From Anolis sagrei (lineage: Eukaryota > Chordata > Lepidosauria > Squamata > Anolidae): a stretch of DNA of 64,000 nt. The notes beneath the pieces were generated by a model. The model made no database searches. It was given only the letters and a program-made list of their open reading frames with translations, and was not told where the DNA came from. Positions 8,801 through 19,800 of this stretch are shown here, piece by piece. Positions within the stretch are counted from its first letter, which is position 1. Every line of letters begins with the position of its first letter. The stretch lies in the NCBI RefSeq assembly GCF_037176765.1, contig NC_090023.1:48253366-48317365 (forward strand), read 5' to 3'. A program made the translations under genes and the position numbers.

Positions 8801-9915
8801 TAACTATCTAGTGAATTGAAAGCAGATTAAACATTTCGACAGGAGATCTTCTAACCAGGGGTTCACAATCTGTGGGTCCCCAGGTGTTTTGACCTGTGGA
8901 ATTCCCTCCCTAGAGATATTAGATCAGCCCCTCCCTCTTGATCTTATTTAAGAAAGTAAAAACGTGGCTTTTTGATCAAGCCTTTGAAGAACCTATGCAA
9001 TAGATAAAATTGGAATGATGTGCAATGACTATTGGAATGGCCCAGATAATGTGGTTGGATAATGTGGTTAACAGTGAAAGCATTGTTTTATATGTTTAAA
9101 TGCTTTAATGTATTTCTAATGTTGTTTAAATGTTCATTTTAACTGTGCATTGTTTTAGAAGGCATTGTAAGCCACCTTGAGTCCCCTCTGGGGTGGAGAA
9201 AGACAGGGTAGCAATGTTGTAAATAAGCAAATAAATTTCTGGGAGTTGGAGCCCAAAACATCTGGGGACCCACAGGTTGAGAACCATTGTCCTAAACTGT
9301 GATTCAGTCACATAGCTGCTGACCTAAAGCTGCTTGTAAGAATTATTTAAATAAAATAAAAGCCATATCCATGTACTGTTCTCCAATTCTGAAAAGGAGA
9401 CATAATTAGTAAATGATGATGTTAACCTCAATCTTTAGTTTTGTGTTAATAGGAATCTAAGTGCATAGTGATGATGTGTATATGTATCAACATTTGGGCC
9501 ATTTTGCTTTAGAAAGAATGTAGGTATCAAGGCCTTTCAGTGAGTGGTCTTACAGTCTATCATTCATGTATCTTCCCAGGTCAAAAAAGAAATAGAAGAA
9601 AAAGGTGAATGGAGGATGCCAACCAAGCACAACGAAGAGGGGTTTTACTCTGTGCCGTACGAACTCATTCAGGAAGCAGAAAATCACTGTGTTTTGAATA
9701 GTCCGCTTCCCATAAAGTGTCCTGTGCGACTCATTCATGGCCTGAAGGATGATGATGTGCCATGGCAGATCTCCATGAAAATTGCTGAGTGTGTTGTTGG
9801 CGGAGATGTGGATGTTATTCTCCGCAAAGGTGGTAGTCATCGGATGAAGGAGAAGGAGGACATCAAGCTTATTGTATACACTGTGGAAGACTTGATTGAG
9901 CAATTGAGCACCTAG
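2798..9915 (+). CDS. ABHD10: ABHD10, mitochondrial alpha/beta-hydrolase domain protein 10 (five coding exons)
   Basis: Coding exons are 2798-2870, 5650-5833, 6573-6684, 7564-7701 and 9580-9915, all with GT/AG borders and consistent phases, giving 280 aa against 306 in human. The mature part aligns with human ABHD10 from CRQKSS onward. The nucleophile elbow GSSLGG puts the catalytic serine at residue 129 (exon 4). The expected acid is Asp226 in HGLKDD and the base His256 in GGSHRM (exon 5), with the family's spacing of 30 residues between them. ABHD10 is a mitochondrial serine hydrolase reported to cleave acyl glucuronides and to act as a depalmitoylase. The N terminus ([18 protein letters not shown]) is Arg-rich with no acidic residue before Glu13, as in a mitochondrial presequence, but shorter than in human. 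An in-frame ATG at 2738 would add 20 residues. I chose 2798 because it sits nearest the human-like start and has G at +4, but the -3 base is C and the choice is open. Confidence 0.93.
2944..3078. mobile_element. hAT-like MITE in ABHD10 intron 1
   Basis: A 135-bp element of inverted arms: it starts CAGGCCTGGGCAAACTTGG and ends with CAGGCCTG. The flanking octamers CTCTACAG (2936-2943) and CTGTAGAG (3079-3086) match at six of eight positions and resemble the hAT target consensus NTCTAGAN. Same family as 571-737. Confidence 0.75.
3211..3903 (+). mobile_element. CR1 LINE 3' part with ORF2 C-terminus
   Basis: Frame 3305-3826 encodes the classic CR1 tail: [59 protein letters not shown], then the conserved WNSL and [10 protein letters not shown]. 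The 3' end (GGATGGCCCATGAGGTCTC ... ATGATTCTA) is the CR1 terminal hairpin and octamer. The copy is 5'-truncated and lacks the RT active site. A short piece of the palindromic MITE family of 51116 (GGATATAGGGCCTGTCTGGA) abuts its left end at about 3177-3204. Confidence 0.85.
4006..4078 (+). mobile_element. CR1 3'-terminal fragment
   Basis: Only the last 70 or so bases of CR1 are present: CTTCTTGGCAGGGGGTTGGA through CTATGATTCTATG. Severe 5' truncation is normal for CR1. Confidence 0.75.
4092..4470 (+). mobile_element. LINE ORF2 C-terminal tail (family uncertain)
   Basis: Frame 4113-4466 contains [40 protein letters not shown] and NWRSAV, a C-terminal signature found in several non-LTR retrotransposon polyproteins. 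A diverged second copy lies on the minus strand at 46535-46850. It contains an AC-rich stretch at 4150-4175. It is not a host gene. Confidence 0.6.
4612..5222 (-). mobile_element. CR1 LINE 3' part, reverse orientation
   Basis: The minus strand encodes the same tail as 3211-3903 in two frames ([18 protein letters not shown] and [16 protein letters not shown]). The left end holds the CR1 terminus (AATCATAGAGTTGGAAGAG). Truncated and frameshifted, so inactive. Confidence 0.85.
5650..5833 (+). CDS. ABHD10: ABHD10 coding exon 2
   Basis: The acceptor follows a T-rich tract ending GTAG at 5649. Phase decides this over the nearby TTGCAG at 5656. Encodes residues 25-85 (CRQKSS ... GHAFV) and ends in phase 2 before GTATGT. 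Confidence 0.92.
6043..6375. mobile_element. pogo/Tigger-like MITE
   Basis: Begins TA-CAGTAGAGTCTCGCTTATCC at 6041 and ends with the decayed complement (GAATAAGCAAGACTCTAC). The interior repeats ATCCAAC in both directions. TA flanks and these ends are those of Tc1/mariner-superfamily pogo-type elements. A copy in the opposite orientation lies at 12703-13030. Situated in ABHD10 intron 2. Confidence 0.75.
6573..6684 (+). CDS. ABHD10: ABHD10 coding exon 3
   Basis: Starts after CCTCCACAG and completes Arg86. Encodes [11 protein letters not shown] and [15 protein letters not shown], matching the human FDYSGVGSSDG and [11 protein letters not shown] blocks. Ends in phase 0. The donor GTTGAT is weaker than the others. 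Confidence 0.9.
7564..7701 (+). CDS. ABHD10: ABHD10 coding exon 4 (nucleophile elbow)
   Basis: The acceptor is the AAG at 7561-7563. A later TAG at 7568-7570 would break the frame and remove the start of the strand before the nucleophile. Encodes [19 protein letters not shown] with catalytic Ser129. Donor GTAAGA at 7702. Confidence 0.92.
8856..9289. mobile_element. hAT-like MITE (GTGGGTCCCCAGG family) split by a LINE fragment
   Basis: The left part (CAGGGGTTCACAATCTGTGG, GGTCCCCAGGTGTTTTG) and right part (CTGGGAGTTGGAGCCCAAAA, GGACCCACAGGTTGAGAACC) are the two halves of the element seen whole at 30380-30514. A LINE 3' end of about 337 bp (8899-9235) lies between them. Confidence 0.7.
8899..9235 (+). 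mobile_element. L2/CR1-group LINE 3' end nested in a MITE
   Basis: Contains the conserved TGGAATTCCCTCCCTAGAG...TTAGATCAGCC block, ACGTGGCTTTTTGATCAAGC, and the 3' end GTAAGCCACCTTGAGTCCCC with an AAATAAGCAAATAAAT tail. It matches the 3' portion of the copy at 19255-19800. Confidence 0.7.
9580..9915 (+). CDS. ABHD10: ABHD10 coding exon 5, with stop
   Basis: Starts after CTTCCCAG in phase 0. Encodes residues 170-280, including [10 protein letters not shown] (Asp226) and [10 protein letters not shown] (His256), and ends ...EQLST with TAG at 9913-9915. Human ends three residues later. Confidence 0.93.
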   Translation, partial: VKKEIEEKGEWRMPTKHNEEGFYSVPYELIQEAENHCVLNSPLPIKCPVRLIHGLKDDDVPWQISMKIAECVVGGDVDVILRKGGSHRMKEKEDIKLIVYTVEDLIEQLST

Positions 9916-10270
9916 CATCAGGAGCACAGGGTTGAAACGTTTCAGTCTGGAAGAAAATCAGTTCAGAGCATGACTCTTCAGCTAGAGAGATCTGGAGCTT
10001 TACAAATATTTTCTTACCCTTTAAAATTTGTTGGTAAATACAGCTATCTTCTTAATGCTGCATTTGCACAAATACAAAATGTGAAGGCAAGCTGCTGTTT
10101 AATCCTTTACTGCCCAAAACAAATCACCATTGACCTTTATGCAATATGCGTCTTACCTTTTCATACCCAGGTATATGTGTGCCAATAATTTCTGCCTTTT
10201 ACCTTGTAATACAATGTGACTTTTCCATCCCTTTTTTACTCCTTTAATAAATATGCATAATAATGCTTTT
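9916..10270 (+). other. ABHD10: ABHD10 3' UTR with poly(A) signal at 10246-10251
   Basis: The first good AATAAA after the stop is at 10246-10251, so the shortest 3' UTR would end near 10270. Later signals exist and longer forms cannot be excluded. The sequence on to about 11300 is unique and repeat-poor, so it could be extended UTR. Confidence 0.5.
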
Positions 10271-10558
10271 TCTGCTTCAGTTGTGAAATGCAACCTAAAA
10301 GTCCCTAAAATGTATCCAAATTACTCGTGCATTATTTCTCCTCCAAATGAAGATTTGCTGTGTGGGACAGAGGTTTTTTTTAGAGTGTTTCTTCATGTTA
10401 CTCCTTACATGCCAGGCTTATATTTTGATGAAGTGGTTCACTAAGGAAAGACAAAAACAATTGCATGACATAACACATCTGTGCATTGAACAGAATGAGT
10501 TCTTATTCCCAATGTGTTTAAGGGTTGTTCAATGTATTGCAGCAGAGAGAGAGAGAGA

Positions 10559-10582
10559 TACCCCTTCCAATGGGAAGGGGTA
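10559..10582. repeat. Perfect 10-bp inverted repeat after the ABHD10 3' UTR
   Basis: TACCCCTTCC and GGAAGGGGTA are separated by four bases, directly after a (GA)n run at 10545-10556. It could form a short hairpin, but no function is evident. Confidence 0.5.
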
Positions 10583-10589
10583 AATTCCT

Positions 10590-11700
10590 TCCTTACCTAT
10601 GCTTCTTCCACTGCTTGATTTTAATTAGGAAAGATGGTACATAATATTTTTTCAGGGAATAATATGACATGACATGCATATATTTAGGCCCTTAGAGTCA
10701 AACTGTGATGTTTTACAGATGTCCTGTTGAATACAGCTTTTCATTTGGAATTACTTGGGGATAGTAGGATAGTATTAAGTCATAAATGTGCTTTACATGG
10801 AAGCTAGTAAGAGATCTTGTTAGAGACTACTACTCCTTTTTTTGTAAACTTTTACTAGTGCTTTGCTGAAGAACACATTGATGGAGTGGACTTCTCTATA
10901 TTTCCTAAGCATGAGAAAGTTGACAAACTTGTGACTGTAAATACATTTTAGCCATTGGTTAAGGCCCTCAAGTCTTTCCAATGAACAAGCATGGGTGATA
11001 ACACTTGTAAATATTTGGTTTGATGTAAGTAATGCTAGTTTAAACTGACAACGTTCTCAGTATGAAATACTGCTGTTCTGTAAATTGTTTTGAATAGGCA
11101 TTATCACTATGCCCATGTAAAAAAAGTATTTCTCACATACCTTACCAAATTTTCTCTTATAGGATGTATGTACTTTCCCTTGAGCAAAGGGGAAACAGAT
11201 CTTGTGATGCTATTATTCAGTTTTGCCAACAGCAAAAGGTTGCTTGCACACTGTCAACACTTTGACGTGCATTTCTTAAGATGAAATTATTCATATTTCA
11301 AGCCATATAATCAGAGTCACTTCAGCTGTGAAGAAAGGGTTATCCACATATTACACCATTAAAGGTCCAAATGTATGATGAGTTTGCAGCAGTGAAACCT
11401 TCACTGACAAGAGATTCCTATTGTTAGTTGTTACAAGTAGAATTGGCCAAGAAGATGGCATTTCTTTAAGGGATAAGTTTTCCTTGCACATCAAAGGCCA
11501 TTTCACTGGATTCTGCATGCAATCATTTCAATTATGTGTTCTAAATTGCATGCCACACTTCTAATTTCAAATCTGACTTCTAAAAAATATCTCAGTAGGT
11601 GCTAATCCCACTAGGACTTTTCATCTTTGAGTCTGGTGATGTGCCTTATGGATTTTTAGCATTTTGTATTTCGTTTCTCTGAAGCAAAGCTGTTTTTGTG
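10590..11700. other. Non-coding stretch without recognised elements
   Basis: Unique-looking AT-rich sequence. Nothing coding or repetitive was recognised. It may include an extended ABHD10 3' UTR. Confidence 0.35.
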
Positions 11701-11702
11701 TG

Positions 11703-11757
11703 TGTCAGGAGTGACTTTAGAAACTGCCAAGTTGCTACTGGAGCAAAGCAAAAAGTT
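11703..11757 (-). mobile_element. Sauria/ACA-type SINE fragment
   Basis: GTGTCAGGAGTGACTTTAGA...TGCTACTGGAGCAA is a diverged copy of the SINE end block GTCAGGAGCGACTTGAGAAA found at 14583. Confidence 0.5.
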
Positions 11758-12423
11758 ATTTAATAAGTTTGAGAAACAAGATGATGCATGCCTACACATG
11801 CCTTGATAACTTGAGAATCCCTGAGCAAGAAGAACTTAGGCATGAGTTTGTATGACAGCATAATATGGCGGTATGATTGTGAAATCAGTCTAATTGGTCT
11901 TTGATGAGTTTGTAAACACCACAGTACAAAAATGTCAGATGCTGTCTTAATGATGTTTTTCAATATGTCAAGGATGTGTTGTGTTAATGGGAATGGGAAA
12001 TCCTATATCTCAGACCTCCTCTCCTATGCTGTAAAAAGAGAAAGCTCATCATAGCTTACTCTTCCATTATGCACTTTTTAAAAAGGAAGGTCTGTCTTTA
12101 TATATATGCAGCTTTAAAATCACTTGCATGTTGATACCAAAAAGATCATTAGTCCAATAATGCTTCATAGTTACCGTAGTTTCAGATCTTAATCTCCTGA
12201 TTCGCCAACTTTTTGTATTTCATATGTATTTTATGTGTAAAATATGAAAATAGAATATTGTAGTATATAGAAAGTGAATAAGAAATGAAAGATTTCCAAA
12301 TATACAACAATACTGTGCTAAAATGTGTCTTAAGGAGTTTGAATCCACATGTGCTTTGAAAGGAGTAACATTACTATGCACAAAATGATGATGAAGTATA
12401 ATAAATGACAGACTTTTAAAATT

Positions 12424-12560
12424 ACTGTCAAAGGCTTTCATGGACGGAATCACTGGGTTGTTGTAGATTTTTCAGATTGTATGGCCATGTTCTAGAACCA
12501 TTCTCTCCTGACGTTTTCCCTGCATCTGTGGCAGGCATCTTCGGAGGTTGTGAGGTCTTG
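12424..12560 (-). mobile_element. Penelope-like repeat fragment
   Basis: Same family as 2122-2360: AAAGGCTTTCATGG, ATGGCCATGTTCTAGA, TCTCCTGACGTTTTCC and GCATCTTCGGAGGTTGTGAG. The hammerhead-like core is decayed (GGAAAACGTC for GCGAAACGTC). Confidence 0.6.
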
Positions 12561-12702
12561 TTTTAATTTTTCCTTCACTGTAATATTATTATGCAGGTAT
12601 TTAGTAGCTTTAACAATAAAAAGATGTTACATATTCTCTAATTCACTATGCTTATTGTGCCACTTACCAGTTAGGAATATGATGATCTGGAATATGAAAG
12701 TA

Positions 12703-13030
12703 CAGTAAAGTCTCGCTTATCCAACATAAGCAACCAGCAGAACGTTGGATAAGTGAAAATGTTGGATAAGGAGGGACTAAGGAAAAGCCTGTTAAATGTC
12801 AAATTACATTATGATTTTACAAATTAAGCACCAACACATCATGTTTTACAACAAATTGACAATAACAGCAGTTCAACATACAGTAACATTATGTAGTAAT
12901 GACGGTATTTACAAATTTAGCACCAAAACATCACAATGTATTGAAAAAGCTGTGGATCCGTGCAGGAGGCAAACTGCATTGGATAATACAGAACGTTGGA
13001 TGAGCAAAAGTTGGATAAGCGAGACTCTAG
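12703..13030. mobile_element. pogo/Tigger-like MITE with TA flanks
   Basis: Starts TA-CAGTAAAGTCTCGCTTATCC and ends GATAAGCGAGACTCTAG-TA. It is the same family as 6043-6375, inverted relative to it. The apparent open frame 12796-13065 is incidental. Confidence 0.8.
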
Positions 13031-13034
13031 TAAC

Positions 13035-14578
13035 ATTTTCATTTAAAGCAGAGAAATGGCAATAGAATGGTGATTTGCATTTTCCACTATACATTTCATA
13101 CAGTAAGCACAATTTAAAAAGTTGAATCAAACAACAGTTTCAGTGCCAATCTGAAAAAGAGTAAACATAGGCAGTAAAGAGAACCTGCCGTCTGGTTAAT
13201 AGTCCTGATGTTAACTATAAAAGCATAAAATAGACATAATTCAGGGTTTAAACATACTTAGGTGACAGCAATGCATGTGCCGGTTTGGCTACAAATTTAA
13301 TCTTTGGTGATAATGCCAGACAAAATCAGACAATGGTCATATAGGGACATAAATGTTTAATGATTGAATCCAAGATCCAGATGGCTTTTGTGTCCCCACC
13401 ATCTGTGAAAATAGACAAGAGCTGTTTCATCTCTCCCTTGACAACAGCCCAATGGAATAACTTGTGAAACCCATTATTTTACCCCTTAAGTAGAAACATA
13501 CGCTGAAATTTGAAATTTATTTTTATTCCAGATGTCATTATTTTCTAGTTTTGTGTGGTGTGTAGAAGCTTTTTTTTTTAAAGGAATGCATGTCTTAACA
13601 CTGACACTGATGTTAATCAGAAAGATACATATAAAGATGGGAGTATCTCATGGGGTTGCCCTAAATTGATGGGCAACTAGAGGGTGCATATACATGCACC
13701 TGCTTTTAAATCTCACCAAGCTGTGAATTTAGTTGGCTGTTTGATGGAATTGTTTTACCGCTTAAACCTTTTCTCTATACTGCTAAGATAAAAAATACTA
13801 GCATACTCTATATTGCATGCCTGAAATAAAAAGATAAAGTCACTGATTATATGTAATACAAAGGACGTTAATCTAACATCTATAGTTGATGCACAAAGGT
13901 AGAAAATGGCAACGTATGTAAAAACACAAGCTCTTACATAAGCCTTAATTATGACAGTCTTTTTCTAGGGACAAACCTGCTGTTAAGTAGAGCTGCAGAG
14001 TTCAGAGGGAGTGATGTTTTCCTTCCTTTGTTTCATTAAAAATAAATAGAAAGCCATGGAGTGATGCTGATTTGACCTTAAATGAGATATAAAAACGAGT
14101 ACTAAGCATGGTTCTTTTTCATTTGTCTTCATAACCATGTTCTATTACTATTATTCCGTGTTACAATTGAATTATGTGAACACAGGGCAAGATGACCAAT
14201 GACAGAAATTCCCTTAACATTATAGCAATTTCACCTTAAATAAAGATGAGCATGTTCAACTCTTTGGATTCCAGTTAATTTATCTAATGCCTCTAGCTGT
14301 GACAGTCTTCATTAGGTTTCCCTTGCTAGATTCTATGTATTATTGTTCTACAAATTTGACTAGGAAATAAAATTGTCCCAGCTGTCAAGACTGAAATAAG
14401 CTATTAACGTTGATATGGATACTGCTAGAGTTTAATTTAAAGTTTAGGATAATCATTGAATCGTCATAGATATTAATAGACATCTAGCATTTTTCTATAT
14501 TGTGCATTCTTTCTATATTCATTTTTGCAATATTTTAATAGTTTTTAGAAATAACATACTTACTTGTGTTTCTTTTTT
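13035..14578. other. Non-coding stretch without recognised elements
   Basis: AT-rich intergenic sequence. I see no exon, SINE or clear TIR element. Confidence 0.35.
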
Positions 14579-14582
14579 CCAT

Positions 14583-14800
14583 GTCAGGAGCGACTTGAGA
14601 AACTGCAAGTCGCTTCTGGTGTGAGAGAATTGGCTATGTGCAAGGATGTTGCCCAAGGGGTGCCTGGATGATTTACCATCCTGTGGGAGGCTTCTCTCAT
14701 GTTACTGCATGGGAAGCTGGAGCTGACAGATGGGAGCTCATCCCACTCCGCAAATTCAAACCACAGACCCTTCAGTTAGCAGTCCTGCCGGCACCAGGAG
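14583..14800 (-). mobile_element. Sauria/ACA-type SINE, reverse orientation
   Basis: GTCAGGAGCGACTTGAGAAA and GCAAGTCGCTTCTGGTGTGA mark the SINE 3' part. TTCTCTCATG and GGGAGCTCATCCCACTCCGC lead toward a tRNA-like head whose B box (minus strand) is decayed. The head is incomplete at the right end. It is followed by a (TA)(TG) microsatellite at 14847-14868. Confidence 0.65.
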
Positions 14801-15450
14801 ATCTATTACTTGCATGCTAGAAACTAGTCTTTACTTGCTTTATGATATATATATGTGTGTGTGTGTGTTTGTTTTTGTAAAGTGTGTAACATCCCATTTT
14901 ACTAACAGTAATACAGATGTGATGGGTTTGATGGATTATATAACTGAATGTTGCATTTCTGTTTTTAATGTGTATTACTAGAAATACTGTGAGCTCATTC
15001 TATTGAGTTTACTCTGTAAAATCAAAAATTTTAATTGATTTGCATTTCTTCTGCAAGTATTCTGAATCAAACTTCACTGAATCCAAAAGATACTCAATAG
15101 CTTCAATATAAGTTTGTGTCCAGAGTTGTCCACACCAACAAAAAAACTGTACCAACCCCAATGCAGGGTTGTGGTAACACATGACTTATTTTAATAGCAA
15201 AAGTGATTATCTTATATTTTACTCCTATTTTACAAAACACACTTCCTACTCTGCAGTTTCCAGGAAACCCCATTCTTTTGCTACTTGTGTCTTGGGGTGA
15301 CGTAGTGGTGGTACTAGCAGCCCTTTGAAGGCAACCATAAGGCTGATGTGGTCCTCAGTGAAAATAAGTTTGACCTATACTATAAGGCATAGTAGTTGCT
15401 GGTTGGCCTATGTGCATTACAATCAGTTAAGCATAGTAAGTTTCAATGTA

Positions 15451-15574
15451 TTGTTGAACACTTTCAATGCCAGAATCACAGCGTTGTTGTGTTTTCCGGG
15501 CTGTATGACCATGTTCCAGAAGCATTATCTCCTGACATTTCTATGGCAGGCATCCTCAGAGGTTGTGAGGTCTA
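15451..15574 (-). mobile_element. Penelope-like repeat fragment
   Basis: Same family as 2122: TTGTTGAACACTTTCAATGC, GACCATGTTCCAGAAGCATT, TCTCCTGACATTTC and GGCATCCTCAGAGGTTGTGA. Lacks part of the hammerhead-like stem II region. Confidence 0.6.
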
Positions 15575-16374
15575 GTAAGTTTCATATGCTTGTTTTTCTC
15601 CTAAATGTGGCACTTCTAAGTGTCTTCTCATTTATACAGATTTAGTCATAAATATGCAATCCTTGTAGAATCCTAACCATTACTTTCTGAATTCAAGTGT
15701 TAATGCTCATCGGTGTGCACTTTCTATGTCTTCATCACTACTTTTGTAAAATACTTCCCTTTTCTAGAGAACAAAAATAAAATGGTTCCTTTTCATTACA
15801 TCTCAAAAGCCTACTTCTTTTCGGTTACCCTTCCAAAAGCACAATACTATTCACAGTCCTTCCAGAAGGGTCAAGCTTTAACCTACTTCCTGCCCTGTAA
15901 TTTCTATGCTAATCTTGCCCAGATAATTTTATGTGCTTCTCTGACATTTGATATCCCTCTTCTTGTATTGCAGTTGTAATTCTTGAAAGCACATGGAATA
16001 TCAATGCATTTCAAAGATACTTATTTCTCTGTGGTGACTAACATATCGGAGTCCTTTGGGTCCTATTGAAAACACAGGATTGGAATGACATGTCTGAAAC
16101 CCAATATTTTTTTTTCTCCCAGTAAAATTATATTGGTCTATACGTCATCCATTACTTGTGCTGCCTCCATCTGTCTCCTAAGCTAAAAACAGTGTCCTTT
16201 GTATGCCCATGGGAACAGCCTTCAATGTCTGGTTTTAACTATATCCTGCAAGAGAAAAAGTAACTGTGAAATTAAAGAAGTTACATTTTCTGTTGCTAAT
16301 GGAGTTGAACTTTCTCATCTCAGGAAACCTCTTAAGAACTGAATAGCAGCACACTGTTATTTTTTAATTGTGGT

Positions 16375-17296
16375 ACCTCAATGACTTAGATGAAGGGTTA
16401 GATGCCATGATTATCAAGTTTGCAGTCAACACCAAATTGGGAAGGATAGCCAATACTCCAGAAAACAGGAGCAGAATTTAAAACAATCTTAACATATTAG
16501 AGAGATGGGCCAAAACTAACAAAACGAAGCTCAACAGGGACAAATGCAAGATACTCCACTTAGGCAGAAAAAAATGAAATGCAAAGATACAGAATGGGGG
16601 GCTCCTGGCTCGACAGTAGTACATTTGAAAAAGATCTTGCAGTCCTTGTGGATAACATTAAACATGAGCCAACAATGTCATGCAGTGGCAAAAAAAAAAA
16701 AATCCAATGGAATTTTGGCCTGCATAAATAGGAGTATGGTGTCTAGATCCAGGGAAGTCATGCTACTCCTCTATTCTGCCTTGGTCGGACCACACCTGGA
16801 ATCACACTGAGTCCAATTCTGGGCACCGCAATTGAAGGGAGATGTTGAATCTAAGCTGGAATGTGTCAAGAGGTGGGCGACTAAAATAACCAGGGGTCTG
16901 AAGAACAAACCCTGTGAGGAGTGGCTTAAAAAGCTGGGTATGTTTAGCCTTCAGAAGAAAAGGCTGAGAGGAGACATGATGAACATGTATAAATATGTGG
17001 GGGAAAGTCATAGTAAGGAGGGAGCAAGCTTATTTTTTGCTGTCATAGAGACTAGGATGCGGAACAATGGCTTCGAAGTACAGAAAAGGAAATTCCACCT
17101 GAACTTCCTGACTGTGAGAGCTGTTCAGCAGTGGAACTCTCTCCCTGGGAGTGTGGTGCAAACTCCTTTGGAGGCTTTCAAACAGGCTGGATGGCCATCT
17201 GTTGGGGGTGCAATTTTGAATGCAATTTTCCTGCTTCTTAGCAGGGAGTTGAACTGGATGGCCCATGAGGTCTCTTCCAGTTCTATGATTCTGATT
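16375..17296 (+). mobile_element. CR1 LINE 3' part (longest CR1 copy here)
   Basis: Extends further 5' than the other copies (GATGCCATGATTATCAAGTT; RT-downstream region) and carries the CR1 tail over two frames: [77 protein letters not shown]. Ends with the CR1 terminal GATGGCCCATGAGGTCTCTT and ATGATTCTG. Frameshifts make it inactive. Confidence 0.85.
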
Positions 17297-18127
17297 CAAA
17301 TAGCCTTTCACTCCCATGACAGCAATAAGCTTTAATATATGAATTTAAAGCAAGGTGTATGCATTAAAATCACATATCTATTTTGAAATAAACTACAATG
17401 GACCATAGAGTTGATTTCTCTAGAGTGTCAGAATGGTAAACAATAAACATTATATCTTTTCTTAGTTGTCTGTCTGCACTGAAGCCAAGTATTTGTTTTC
17501 ATTACCTGATATATTTGTTTAACTGCAGCAGCATGATGTTTGCAATGCAATGAGCTCTCACAGTTTATGAGAGAAAATATTTCAGCCTTAAAACAATTCC
17601 AGTACACAATACAGAAAGCTTCCAGGCAAATGAGGTCACCTACTGAATTTTTCATGTATTCAATCCCAAGAAGAGTATGAAAAATATATAAACCACATGA
17701 TTCATGCATCAGATCTTGTTAAAAGGACTAGAGAGAGGAAGCTTGACACTGGAAATATGGAAAGGGGATGGCCATGTAAAATAATTGACTGTTTTTTCAC
17801 TGATCATGCTAAAGACCCTGATTAAATGCACATTTTGTATAAATGGTTGGCATAATCTTAGGTATGCAGAGGTATTATGAGCTTTACTCACTTGTGAGTG
17901 CCCTTAGGACTGTGTCCTTAAGGGTCTATTGTCATTGTTATTGTTTACAGAAAGTCTCCCCTTGTTTGGTCATGTTCTTCCCCTTCTTCCCTCATTTGGG
18001 AAAGAGTGCAGCTACAGAGGAGGGGTACAAAAAGCGAGAAAGCACTACTTGCATCTCTATAAGATTGTTGCCACCCAATAATATCCCCCCTTTTTTTGCA
18101 GTGATTCAAAAGTTTGTTTGGTTGCAT

Positions 18128-18245
18128 GCTTCAAGTAGCTTCAAGTAGCTTCTGGTGTGAGAGAATCAGCCATCTACACAGACATTGCCTAGGGGATGCC
18201 CAGATAACCCTCCTGCAGTGAGGGTTCTCTCGTGTCCTGGCCACC
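18128..18245 (-). mobile_element. Sauria/ACA-type SINE fragment
   Basis: CAAGTAGCTTCTGGTGTGAG, ACATTGCCTAGGGGATGCCC and GGTTCTCTCGTGTCC correspond to the middle of the SINE at 14583. A 12-base unit (CTTCAAGTAG) is duplicated at its left edge. Confidence 0.55.
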
Positions 18246-18500
18246 TGGAAGATTGGGTGACTTGGAAGGTGCTGAACAGATTGCACCCTGGCACCACAAG
18301 GTGCAGAGCCAATTTTCAGAAATGAGGCTACAAAGTAGAGTCCATGACATGCGAGTGTGGAGAAGAGGGAACCACAGACCACTTGCTACAATGCAGTCTG
18401 AACCCTGTCACATGCACAATGGAGGACCTTACAGCAATACCAGAGGCACTCCAAGTGGCCAGCTTCTGGTTAAAGGACATTTAGTATAATGCCAAGTTTT
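18246..18500 (+). mobile_element. LINE C-terminal tail with a Cys/His motif
   Basis: In one frame the region reads with a CxCG...TTDHLLQC pattern followed by MEDLTAIPEALQVASFW, the Cys/His-rich C terminus typical of several LINE reverse transcriptases. Short and truncated. The family is not determined. Confidence 0.5.
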
Positions 18501-19254
18501 TAACTTTGTGTTTTTAAATACATTATAACTGTACTCTCAATTTGCTTCAGACACGATAAATAAATAAATTAAGTGACTCAAAACTTCAGCATTTAGTAAT
18601 ACATCATAGGCATGAAAGGAAAAGGAGCAAGCAAAGTTATCAAGATGATGCAAGCAAAGAGATGTGGAAATTTTAGGCATGAATGATTTTAATGTCTTTT
18701 GGACTGAATAAATTTTCATGGGGAAGGGCTTGACCCCACACATAACTACTCCACTGGGACATGTTGGCAAGGCAGCAACGCTCAGTGTTAAAAGAGTTAA
18801 ATGTGTCTGATCAGAGAGAGCAGCAATGATTATGTTAATTAGTGGTTTAGTAACCTAAAATATCCTCATGTCTTAATCACCTGTCCTAAATTACCTTAAA
18901 CTGATTGTTGTAGAGATAACCCTATCTCTCCTCCACTTCTTTGATCTTTTGGTGCTCCAAAAAGCTGGCATAGTCCTCATCCTGTCCTAGCTTAATTTAG
19001 TCCAGCCTAGGCCTCTTAGAGAGCTTTTCTATCTCAAATGAGTTTCTATAATAAAGATATATTTGCTACAGCCATTGCTGTCAATATTCCTCAAAAATAA
19101 TAGCTTGCTGCTGCATGCATGCACTTGTTATAAAAATTATTCTATCAGATATACAAGAAGTAAGAATGGGAAAATGTGACCTTTCTCTGCCCTGCTTGTA
19201 TTATATGTGTAAGAATGGTTTGTTTGGTTACTAATAATTGAGAACAGATAATGG

Positions 19255-19800
19255 TGCTTCACATTCTTGTTATATCCTGTATATACTACTGCAACACGCT
19301 CTACATGAGGTTTCCTTTGAAGACTGTTCAGAAGCTTAAATTAGTCCAATGGGCAGCAGCCAGGTTGATCACCGGAGCGGCGTAGAGAGAGAGTATCTCC
19401 TCCCTGTTGTGCCAGCTCTTCTAGCTGCCAGTGTGCAACCGAGCACAATTAAAAGTGCTGGCTTTAGCCTATAAAGCCCTAAACAGTTTTGGCCCAGCCT
19501 ACCTATCCGAACATATCTCCTCCATAAACCACCTCGAAGATTAAGATAATCTTGGGATGCCTTGCTGTTGGCCCCGCTTTCTTCACAGGTGCAACTGGTG
19601 GGGACAAGAGACAGGGCCTTCTCAGTGGTGGCCTTTCAGCTGAGGAACCCCTTCCCCAACCACATTAGATCAGCCCCCTCCCTCCTGGCCTTCAGAAGGA
19701 AAGTGAAAACATGGCTTTGGGATCAAGCTTTCGGAGAATAGAGCAATGCAGTAACAGATATGGAATATGTGCAATGAGTATGGAATGGCTTTGGACTAGG
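19255..19800 (+). mobile_element. L2-like LINE ORF2 C-terminal fragment
   Basis: Translates in pieces to YYCNTLYMRFPLKTVQKLKL, VQWAAARLITGA, LALAYKALNSFGP, then TRDRAFSVVAFQLRNPFPNH, the same order as the better copy at 44252-45110. Decayed by several frame breaks. Confidence 0.75.

Noticed and set aside
9550-9927. 125-codon open frame on the minus strand
   Set aside because: It is antisense to ABHD10 exon 5, which matches the human protein residue for residue. The antisense product has no family resemblance.
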